Shown: one piece after another, positions 1 to 6,245 of the stretch
Position numbering within the stretch: the first letter of the stretch is position 1
How the letters are laid out: the number at the start of each line of letters is the position of its first letter
Assembly (NCBI GenBank): GCA_902789835.1
Contig: CADAPN010000159.1
Span: forward strand, 1 to 6,245
Direction of reading: 5' to 3'
Origin: Oscillospiraceae bacterium
Lineage (GTDB): Bacteria > Bacillota_A > Clostridia > Oscillospirales > Oscillospiraceae
DNA: 6,245 bases
Made by a program: the position numbers and the translations under genes
Notes under the pieces: model-generated
What the model saw: the letters and a program-made list of their open reading frames with translations, nothing else
What the model was told of the DNA's origin: nothing
Databases searched by the model: none

Positions 1-1762
1 TGGCCCGGGAGCGGGTCTTGGCCCATTCGGTTCCGCCCATCTTCGAGAGCTTGACCGGACGTTCCTCTCCCCCGCCGGTGTACTTGGACACCATGTCCAG
101 CTGCGTTGCGGGGACATAGAGCACGTCCGTTCCGGCGTAGCTGAGCTTGATATAGTCCTTTTCAAACCCGTCCACCTGCATTTTGACAATTCCGGCAAAG
201 CGGCCGATGCCGTGGGTCTCGTGGACGACATAGTCCCCCACGGACAGGTCGGAATAGCTCTCAATGCGTTTTCGGTCGGCGGGAAGCTTTTTGTTTGCTT
301 TCTTTTTGTTTTTTCCGCGGATCAGCTGCGCATCCGTCAGGATCGCAAGCTTGAGCGCGGGGTATTCGATTCCGGAGGAGAGCGCGCCGACACCGATACA
401 GCATTCACCCTGCTCCGGCAGAGTCTCCATCTCCGTCCGGATCAGCACCTTTGTGCCGTGCTCATTCAGAAATTCCTGTAGGACCTTCGCCCGCCGCTCA
501 TCTCCGGCCAGGACCACCACCCGGTAGTTCTGCTTCAGATAGATCTTCAGGTCCTCCGCCGCGGCCTGGGCATTGCCCGCGTAGGACGGCAGCTGCTTGG
601 CCGGGATGCTCTGAAGGGTTTTCGGCTGGAAGTTTCCTCTTCCTAGGGTGAAGGAATCTCCCGCATACAGCGGGAAGCGTTCCAGTTCCTTCCAGATCTC
701 GTCCGGCGGGAAGCAGAAGCTCTCCGCCTCGAAGGGACAGAGTCCGTCCTTCTGAAGCGCACGGAGATCATCCCCCAGCTGTTTGCGGTATTCCTTTGCC
801 ATCTCGCTGCAGCGGGTCGGCTGATCTACAAAGACGACGGCATCCTCCGGGATATAGTCAAACCCCGTTGCCGCCGGATAGAGAAGCGGCAGCCACCGGT
901 CCAGATCCGGCATATTAAGCTGCGTGTGCAGCTTCTCCGCATCCTGCCGGAGTGTGGCGGCGATCTTTCCCGCAGCGCTGCTGCCCCGCCGTTTCTGATA
1001 TCTCTCGGCCAGCTCCTCCATTTTCCGGCAGAGGGTTTCCGTTCCGCCGGGGGTCAGCGTCGGCAGAGCCTCCGCTGCGGGAAGAATTCTGCATTCCGTG
1101 ACCGTCTCGTCCCGGCGCTGGCTTGAGATGTCGAAATATCCCATGGAGTCGATCTCATCGCCCCAAAACTCCATACGCACCGGCTGTTCCTCCGCCGGCG
1201 AAAACAGATCGAGGATTCCGCCGCGCCGTGCAAACTGGCCCGGGCCCTCCACCTGCTCCGTGCGCTCATAGCCGCAGCGGATGAGGGCCTCTTCCAGGTC
1301 TTCCACCGCGTAGGTTTCCGCGGCCGAGATGGTAAAGGTCGCCTTCTGCAGCAGGTCCTTGGGCATGGTCCGCTGCAGCATGGCAGAGACGGAAGCCACC
1401 GTCACGGAGGGTCCGCCCTTTTGTCCGCTCTCTGTCAGAGACGAAAATACTTCCAGGCGCTTCTGTTCCGTCCGGCGTGAGACCGCCTCGGTGGGCAGAA
1501 AGCAGTATTCCCGCAGGCCCAGACAGTCCGCCGGCCGCTGCAGCATGCTGCGAAGGTCCCGGGCGAAATTCTCCGCCGCGGTGTCATCCGGGCAGATCAC
1601 AAACAGCGGTTTTTCCAGTGTATTGCAGAGCGCCGCCGCCAGATTTGCCCGGTGTACCGCCGACAGGCCGGAAACGAGCGCAGGAAGTCCGCCGCCCTCC
1701 AGCAAAGATGGGAGGGCGGCCAGTTCTTTATGGTTGAGAATCTGGTTTACTAATTCCTTCAT
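1..1762 (-). CDS. mfd: Transcription-repair coupling factor Mfd, N-terminal part (3' end outside window)
   Basis: Mfd is a DNA translocase that binds stalled RNA polymerase from behind, pushes it off, and recruits UvrA to the lesion. The first 587 residues are visible; the frame is open to the window edge. Residues 1 to about 230 are the UvrB-like module used for UvrA contact, with ARRGGILDLFSP at 178-189 and MEFWGDEIDSM at 197-207. Residues about 300-480 form the poorly conserved middle region. A lysine-rich linker (GKNKKKANKK, 483-492) leads into the polymerase-interacting domain at about 501-562, with VGDYVVHETHGIGRFAGI and the strand pair DYIKLSYAGTDVLYVP. The helicase-like translocase motifs would follow just beyond the edge. 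The start is well fixed: an in-frame TGA lies two codons upstream of the ATG, and MKELVNQIL is a usual Mfd beginning. The start overlaps the acetyltransferase stop (ATGA). Confidence 0.96.
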   Translation of the reverse strand, partial: MKELVNQILNHKELAALPSLLEGGGLPALVSGLSAVHRANLAAALCNTLEKPLFVICPDDTAAENFARDLRSMLQRPADCLGLREYCFLPTEAVSRRTEQKRLEVFSSLTESGQKGGPSVTVASVSAMLQRTMPKDLLQKATFTISAAETYAVEDLEEALIRCGYERTEQVEGPGQFARRGGILDLFSPAEEQPVRMEFWGDEIDSMGYFDISSQRRDETVTECRILPAAEALPTLTPGGTETLCRKMEELAERYQKRRGSSAAGKIAATLRQDAEKLHTQLNMPDLDRWLPLLYPAATGFDYIPEDAVVFVDQPTRCSEMAKEYRKQLGDDLRALQKDGLCPFEAESFCFPPDEIWKELERFPLYAGDSFTLGRGNFQPKTLQSIPAKQLPSYAGNAQAAAEDLKIYLKQNYRVVVLAGDERRAKVLQEFLNEHGTKVLIRTEMETLPEQGECCIGVGALSSGIEYPALKLAILTDAQLIRGKNKKKANKKLPADRKRIESYSDLSVGDYVVHETHGIGRFAGIVKMQVDGFEKDYIKLSYAGTDVLYVPATQLDMVSKYTGGGEERPVKLSKMGGTEWAKTRSRA

Positions 1763-2328
1763 TCCTCAAAAACGACCATGGATGAAAGCTTTGCCGGGCT
1801 GAGCCAGCGGGAATAGAAGTCCGTCAGGATCCTTCGCGCCACCGGTCCGATCTCCGCCGTTCCGCGGACCGGCTTCGCGGTGAGCAGCACCTCCGCGCCG
1901 CCAAGGCGGTATGCAAAGGGGACTTCCTCATAGCCGAAACGGCGGAAGAAGCGCCGCAGCTTTTGCAGATATTCCCCGTCTTCGCTGTCGTCAAACACCG
2001 TGAGCTCCGCGAGGATTCCCTGCCGGTCGGCGTAGCGCTTGTGGAGCAGGCGCATGGCCTCCACGCCGCGGCCCTGTCCCTGATACCAGGAGAAGATGCC
2101 GAAGTACTTCAGCAGTACATAGCCATAGACATTCCGGATGCCGCAGAGCGCATAGCCCTCCGTCATGCCGGTTTCCTCATCGTAAAACAGGAGAAATTCC
2201 TGATCGCCTCTTCGGACGGCCTTTCGGACCGATGACAGCGGCAGGAGCTCTCTCTGGTCAAAATCAATCTTCAGTGCGTTGTAGTAGCGGCCGAGTTCCG
2301 ATACGGTCGCCTCTCTCACCTTGAGCAT
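1759..2328 (-). CDS. GNAT-family N-acetyltransferase, substrate unknown
   Basis: A 189-residue soluble protein with the signs of the GNAT fold, whose members move an acetyl group from acetyl-CoA to an amine. The acetyl-CoA loop is visible as Q-x-x-G-x-G at residues 83-88 (WYQGQGRGVEAM), right after a strand (VLLKYFGIFS), which is the motif A arrangement. It is followed by a helix (EAMRLLHKRY), a strand (AELTVF), and a helix plus FGY turn (RRFFRRFGYEEVPFAY) that match the later part of the domain. About 45 residues follow the core. There is no signal peptide or membrane segment. I cannot name the substrate: protein N-termini, lysines, small amines and drugs are all possible. The ATG has a good ribosome binding site. 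The gene starts 27 bases after rnhA, and its TGA overlaps the mfd ATG by four bases, so it is expressed with these genes. Confidence 0.82.
   Translation of the reverse strand: MLKVREATVSELGRYYNALKIDFDQRELLPLSSVRKAVRRGDQEFLLFYDEETGMTEGYALCGIRNVYGYVLLKYFGIFSWYQGQGRGVEAMRLLHKRYADRQGILAELTVFDDSEDGEYLQKLRRFFRRFGYEEVPFAYRLGGAEVLLTAKPVRGTAEIGPVARRILTDFYSRWLSPAKLSSMVVFEE
1763..1767 (-). promoter_or_regulatory. GAGGA abutting the mfd start codon (poorly spaced SD)
   Basis: GAGGA sits directly against the mfd ATG with no spacer, made from the last two sense codons (GAG GAA) of the acetyltransferase gene. Usual spacing is five to nine bases, so it is unlikely to work for fresh initiation. It may help hold a ribosome that has just terminated on the overlapping TGA, which suggests translational coupling. 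Confidence 0.45.
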
Positions 2329-2337
2329 GTTCCGTTT

Positions 2338-2345
2338 CTCCTTCT
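2338..2345 (-). promoter_or_regulatory. Ribosome binding site of the acetyltransferase gene
   Basis: AGAAGGAG on the minus strand, nine bases before the ATG at 2326-2328. It is the best Shine-Dalgarno match among the four gene starts in the window and supports this start codon. It lies in the 27-base gap after rnhA, so this gene can be initiated on its own, unlike rnhA and mfd. Confidence 0.75.
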
Positions 2346-2355
2346 GCCGCGATTT

Positions 2356-2796
2356 TCATCCGGCGTAACGGTCCCGCTCCGCCACCGCCATGGCGTCACA
2401 GCGGTTGTTGTACGGATTGTCGGCGTGGCCCTTGACCCAGTGGTAGTGCATCTCGTGCTTTGACGCCAGGTTCAGCAGCGTCTCCCAGAGATCCGGATTC
2501 AGCGCCGGTTCTTTTTTGTTCCGCATCCAGCCCTTTTTTCTCCAGTTCTCCGCCCAGCCCTTCTCCAATGCGTCGATCACATAGCGGGAGTCGGACCACA
2601 GGTCCACGCTGCAGGGCTCCTTCAGCGCCTGCAGCGCGGCGATAACCCCGGAGAGTTCCATCCGGTTGTTGGTGGTCTGTTTTTCTCCGCCGGAGAGTTC
2701 CTTTTCTACCTCCTGGTAGATCAGGATGGCGGCCCAGCCGCCGGGGCCCGGATTCCCGCTGCAGGCGCCGTCGGTGTAGATGCTGACCTGCTTCAT
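2356..2796 (-). CDS. rnhA: Ribonuclease HI
   Basis: Cytoplasmic endonuclease that cuts the RNA strand of RNA-DNA hybrids, acting on R-loops, leftover primers and misincorporated RNA stretches. The 146-residue length is close to the E. coli enzyme (155). All catalytic positions are present: Asp9 in YTDGACSGNPGPGG, Glu47 in TTNNRMELSG, Asp69 in WSDSRYV, His124 in WVKGHADNPYNN, and Asp134 in RCDAMA. The basic handle that grips the hybrid is also there (residues about 81-96, WAENWRKKGWMRNKKE), so this is a complete type 1 RNase HI and not the handle-less archaeal/retroviral-like form. The ATG overlaps the gyrA stop in an ATGA and no good Shine-Dalgarno sequence precedes it (GACAGAACC), so translation is probably coupled to gyrA. 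If the gyrA frame break is real, the ribosomes delivering this coupling must come from re-initiation within gyrA. Confidence 0.97.
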   Translation of the reverse strand: MKQVSIYTDGACSGNPGPGGWAAILIYQEVEKELSGGEKQTTNNRMELSGVIAALQALKEPCSVDLWSDSRYVIDALEKGWAENWRKKGWMRNKKEPALNPDLWETLLNLASKHEMHYHWVKGHADNPYNNRCDAMAVAERDRYAG

Positions 2797-4685
2797 GGTT
2801 CTGTCGGTTCCGTGTCGCCTTGATCCGCGTCATCCGGTTCCTGCGGAAGCGGGAACTCCTCCGGCACTTCCGCCGCCTCTTCCCGCTCGGTCTTTTCCAT
2901 GTCGATCACACGGCTCCCCGTGACCGGGCGCATGACGCGCACGCCCTGGGAGGCACGGCCGTAGCGGGAGATGTTCTCCACCGCGACGCGGATCATGGTG
3001 CCGTCGTCCGTGACGATCAGAATGTCTTCGCCCGCCCGGACCATCTTGACTGAAGCAACCGGACCGGTTTTCTCGGTTACACGGTGGTTCGTCACGCCGA
3101 AGCCGCCGCGGCTCTGGAAACGATATTCGCCTACATCGGTGCGCTTGCCGAAGCCATTTTCCGTGATGCTGAGGATGTCTTCCCCTTCCGCGCTGCTTCC
3201 GGCGCCGACCACCACGTCGTCTCCGCGCAGGCGGATGCCCCGCACGCCGACGGCCGTACGGCCCATGACACGCACGTCGCTCTCGGGGAAGCGGATGGCA
3301 AGGCCGTTGCGGGTGGCGATCATGATGTTCTCATCGCCCTCGGTCGGCATGACGGAAATGAGCTCATCGCCCTCCTCGAGGGTGATTGCCCGGATGCCGA
3401 TGTTGCGCAGGTTCTTCAGAGATGCCTGACTGATGCGCTTGACCGTGCCGTTTTTGGTGACGAAGAACAGGTACTTGTCCTCTTCGTAGCCTCTGCCCCG
3501 GATCATGGCGCTGACCTTCTCGTTCTCGTCTCCGACCTCGATGGGCAGGATGTTCACAATATTGGTGCCGCGGGCGTTGCGTCCCGCTTCGGGGATCTGA
3601 TAGCCCTTGCGTACAAAGACGCGGCCCTTCGAGGTGAAGAAGAGGATGTGGTCGTGTGTGGAAGCGGTAAAGACCGTCTGGACATAGTCCTCCTCCTTCA
3701 TCGCCATGGCGCGCACGCCCTTGCCGCCGCGGCCCTGGGCGCGGTACTCGCTGACCGGCAGACGCTTGATGTATCCGCCGTGGGTCAGGGTATAGACGCA
3801 CTGCTCCTCTTCAATCAGATCCTCGATGTCGATCTCGTCGGCGATATCCTGGATCTCGGTCTTGCGCTCGTCCCCGAATTTGTCGCGGATGGCGATCAGC
3901 TCATCCTTCAGGACGCCCTTGATCTTTTCAGGATCGGCCAGCAGTTCTTTGTAATACGCGATCTTCTCTTCCAGTTCCTTGTATTCCGCCTCCAGCTTCT
4001 CGCGGTTGAGGCCCTGCAGCTGAATCAGACGCATATCGCAGATCGCCTGGGCCTGGACATCGGAAAAGCCGAAGCGTTCCATCAGGTTCTGCTTGGCGTT
4101 GTCGTAGCTGGACCGGATGATGCGGATAACCTCGTCGATATTGTCCTGGGCAATCAGCAGGCCTTCCAGCAGATGAGCCCGCTCCTCCGCCTTTTTCAGG
4201 TCATAGCGGGTTCTGCGAACGATCAGGTCTTCCTGGAATGTAAGATACTCATCCAGAATGTTTCGCAGGGTCAGAATCTTCGGCTGTGTCTGGTTCTTGA
4301 CCAGGGCCAGCATGTTGATGGAAAAGCTGGACTGCAGCGCCGTCTGGGCAAAGAGCCGGTTCAGAACCACCTGGGGATTGGCATCCCGCTTGAGTTCGAT
4401 GACGATGCGCATGCCGTTGCGGTCGGTCTCGTCGCGCAGGTCCGAGATGCCCTCCAGGCGTTTTTCATGCACCTGGTCGGCGATGTTCCGGATGAGCTGG
4501 CGCTTGTTTACCTGATAGGGCAGTTCCGTCACGATGATGCGGGTGCGGTTCTGGCCGTGTTCCTCAAATTCCGTTCTGGCCCGAAGCACGACCTTGCCGC
4601 GGCCCGTTAAATAGGCCTGGCGGATGCCGCTGCGGCCCATGATGATGCCCTTGGTCGGGAAATCCGGGCCTGTGATGTACTGCAT
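2793..4685 (-). CDS. gyrA: DNA gyrase subunit A, C-terminal fragment (frame broken)
   Basis: This is the 3' part of gyrA, 630 residues from the first in-frame ATG ([17 protein letters not shown]). GyrA similarity extends upstream of that ATG to about base 4721 ([14 protein letters not shown]), so the ATG is probably internal to the original gene and not its true start. It encodes the tower and coiled-coil region and then the C-terminal beta-pinwheel that wraps DNA. The canonical GyrA box QGRGGKG lies at 3717-3737 and marks this as GyrA, not ParC. Later blades show degenerate box-like turns, such as [29 protein letters not shown] and GRASQGVRV. The protein ends in a Glu/Asp/Pro-rich tail of about 35 residues. 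Both pieces sum to 840 residues, or about 849 with the missing segment, a normal GyrA length. Its TGA overlaps the rnhA ATG by four bases. Confidence 0.93.
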   Translation of the reverse strand: MQYITGPDFPTKGIIMGRSGIRQAYLTGRGKVVLRARTEFEEHGQNRTRIIVTELPYQVNKRQLIRNIADQVHEKRLEGISDLRDETDRNGMRIVIELKRDANPQVVLNRLFAQTALQSSFSINMLALVKNQTQPKILTLRNILDEYLTFQEDLIVRRTRYDLKKAEERAHLLEGLLIAQDNIDEVIRIIRSSYDNAKQNLMERFGFSDVQAQAICDMRLIQLQGLNREKLEAEYKELEEKIAYYKELLADPEKIKGVLKDELIAIRDKFGDERKTEIQDIADEIDIEDLIEEEQCVYTLTHGGYIKRLPVSEYRAQGRGGKGVRAMAMKEEDYVQTVFTASTHDHILFFTSKGRVFVRKGYQIPEAGRNARGTNIVNILPIEVGDENEKVSAMIRGRGYEEDKYLFFVTKNGTVKRISQASLKNLRNIGIRAITLEEGDELISVMPTEGDENIMIATRNGLAIRFPESDVRVMGRTAVGVRGIRLRGDDVVVGAGSSAEGEDILSITENGFGKRTDVGEYRFQSRGGFGVTNHRVTEKTGPVASVKMVRAGEDILIVTDDGTMIRVAVENISRYGRASQGVRVMRPVTGSRVIDMEKTEREEAAEVPEEFPLPQEPDDADQGDTEPTEP

Positions 4686-4693
4686 CAGGTCGC

Positions 4694-5314
<621 letters not shown>

Positions 5315-5324
5315 ATTCTCTCAG

Positions 5325-5329
5325 CCTCA
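5325..5329 (-). promoter_or_regulatory. Likely ribosome binding site of gyrA, overlapping the gyrB stop
   Basis: TGAGG on the minus strand includes the gyrB stop codon and lies ten bases before the gyrA ATG at 5312-5314. A second purine run, GAGAG at 5318-5322, is closer than usual. Together they support the chosen start and co-translation with gyrB. Confidence 0.5.
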
Positions 5330-6245
5330 GATGTCCAGATTGCCCACATACTGGGCGTTGCGCTCGATCCATTCCTTGCGCGGCTCCACTTCCTCGCCCA
5401 TCAGGACGGTGAAGACCTGGTCGGCCTGGATGGCATCACCCAGGGTGATGCGACGCAAAGAGCGCTGCTCGGGGTCCATGGTGGTCTCCCAGAGCTCGTG
5501 CGGGTCCATTTCACCGAGGCCCTTGAAGCGGGAGATATCGATCTTTACATTCGGGTTGTCGCCGCGCATTTCGGCGCTGATCTGATCCCGCTGCTCGTCG
5601 GAGTAGGCCACCCGCTGGGTCTTGCCCCTGGTGAGCTTGTAGAGCGGCGGCACGGCGGAATAGACATAGCCCCGCTCGATCAGCGGCCGCATATAGCGGA
5701 AGAAGAAGGTCAGCAGCAGGGTCCGGATGTGGGATCCGTCCACATCGGCATCCGCCATGATGATGATCTTGTGATAACGGAGCTTGTCGATGTTGAACTC
5801 ATCCCCGATTCCAGCGCCCAGGGCGACGATCAGGGGATAGAGCTTGTCGTTGCCGTAAATTTTGTCCGCCCTGGCCTTTTCTACATTCAGCATCTTGCCC
5901 CACATGGCAAGGATCGCCTGGAAGCGGCTGTCCCGGCCCTGAATGGCCGAGCCTGCGGCGGAGTCGCCCTCGACGATATAAATCTCGCAGAGCGAGGGAT
6001 CTCTCTCGTTGCAGTCCTGCAGCTTGTCGGGCATCTGGCCGCTCTCCAGTCCGGTTTTCCTCCGGACGGATTCTCTGGCCTTGCGCGCCGCTTCGCGCGC
6101 GCGGTTGGCCATCATGGCCTTATCCAGAATGGCCTTGGCGGCAGCGGGGTGTTCTTCAAAGTACTCCGTCAGCTGCTCGTTTACGATCGAATCCACCAGG
6201 GTGCGGATATAGGCGTTGCCGAGCTTCTGCTTGGTCTGGCCTTCA
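5327..6245 (-). CDS. gyrB: DNA gyrase subunit B, C-terminal part (5' end outside window)
   Basis: GyrB is the ATPase and TOPRIM subunit of the A2B2 gyrase that introduces negative supercoils. About 305 residues are visible; the frame is open to the window edge, reading EGQTKQKLGNAYIRT upstream, so the GHKL ATPase domain lies outside. The TOPRIM domain is clear: EGDSA (catalytic Glu at about 5969-5971) and DADVDG (metal-binding Asp residues at 5738-5752), followed by GSHIRTLLLTFFFRYM. The C-terminal part shows RFKGLGEM and a typical GyrB ending, AQYVGNLDI. There is no room for the roughly 170-residue insert of E. coli GyrB, so this is the short form found in Gram-positives and many other bacteria. 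ParE is the main alternative, but the ending and the directly following gyrA favour GyrB. gyrA starts 12 bases after the stop. Residues around EGDSA differ from the usual consensus (see findings). Confidence 0.97.
   Translation of the reverse strand, partial: EGQTKQKLGNAYIRTLVDSIVNEQLTEYFEEHPAAAKAILDKAMMANRAREAARKARESVRRKTGLESGQMPDKLQDCNERDPSLCEIYIVEGDSAAGSAIQGRDSRFQAILAMWGKMLNVEKARADKIYGNDKLYPLIVALGAGIGDEFNIDKLRYHKIIIMADADVDGSHIRTLLLTFFFRYMRPLIERGYVYSAVPPLYKLTRGKTQRVAYSDEQRDQISAEMRGDNPNVKIDISRFKGLGEMDPHELWETTMDPEQRSLRRITLGDAIQADQVFTVLMGEEVEPRKEWIERNAQYVGNLDI

Noticed and set aside
1329..1802. Plus-strand open frame (157 codons) across the mfd start
   Set aside because: It is antisense to clear Mfd coding sequence, has a low-complexity Arg/Ser-rich translation, and no family resemblance.
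2329..2355. Terminator or promoter between rnhA and the acetyltransferase gene
   Set aside because: The 27-base gap has no stem-loop followed by a T-run on the transcribed strand, and is too short for a convincing -35/-10 pair; it holds only the ribosome binding site.
3364..3801. Minus-strand open frames in alternative phases of gyrA and rnhA (also 4564-5070 and 2396-2833)
   Set aside because: These are out-of-phase readings of conserved genes, with Arg/Pro/His-rich translations typical of frame shadows.
3084..4610. Long plus-strand open frame (508 codons) antisense to gyrA
   Set aside because: It lies wholly inside conserved gyrA on the other strand. Its translation is rich in Ala, Asp, Val and Leu with no recognisable domain, as expected from the reverse complement of a GC-rich coding frame.

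Overview
This window is a compact block of housekeeping genes, all on the minus strand. Read in the direction of transcription (high to low coordinates) the order is gyrB (3' part only), gyrA (reading frame broken), rnhA, a GNAT-family acetyltransferase gene, and mfd (5' part only). Coding density is close to 100%. The largest gap between genes is 27 bases, and two junctions (gyrA/rnhA and acetyltransferase/mfd) are ATGA stop/start overlaps. I see no RNA gene, mobile element, CRISPR array, long repeat, clear promoter or terminator.

The organism is probably a GC-rich member of the Clostridia, most likely near the Oscillospirales/Ruminococcaceae gut lineages. Three things point there: gyrB directly followed by gyrA, a GyrB that lacks the long C-terminal insert of Gram-negative enzymes, and a GyrA box of the form QGRGGKG. 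The GyrB stretch around WGKMLNVEKA and YGNDKL also fits from memory. The family-level placement is inference, not a database result.

Region by region: 5327-6245 holds the TOPRIM and C-terminal part of GyrB. 2793-5314 holds gyrA, whose frame breaks at about 4720-4722, where roughly nine conserved residues are missing and the frame shifts. 2356-2796 is a complete ribonuclease HI with all its catalytic residues. 1759-2328 is a 189-residue GNAT protein of unknown substrate. 1-1762 is the first 587 residues of the transcription-repair coupling factor Mfd, ending just after its RNA-polymerase-interacting domain.

The gene set makes functional sense together. Gyrase removes the positive supercoils made by transcription and replication, RNase HI degrades RNA in R-loops, and Mfd pushes stalled RNA polymerase off DNA and recruits excision repair. 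The acetyltransferase between rnhA and mfd is the member that does not fit obviously. The two points most worth checking are the broken gyrA frame (real lesion or assembly error) and the tight linkage of the acetyltransferase to mfd.
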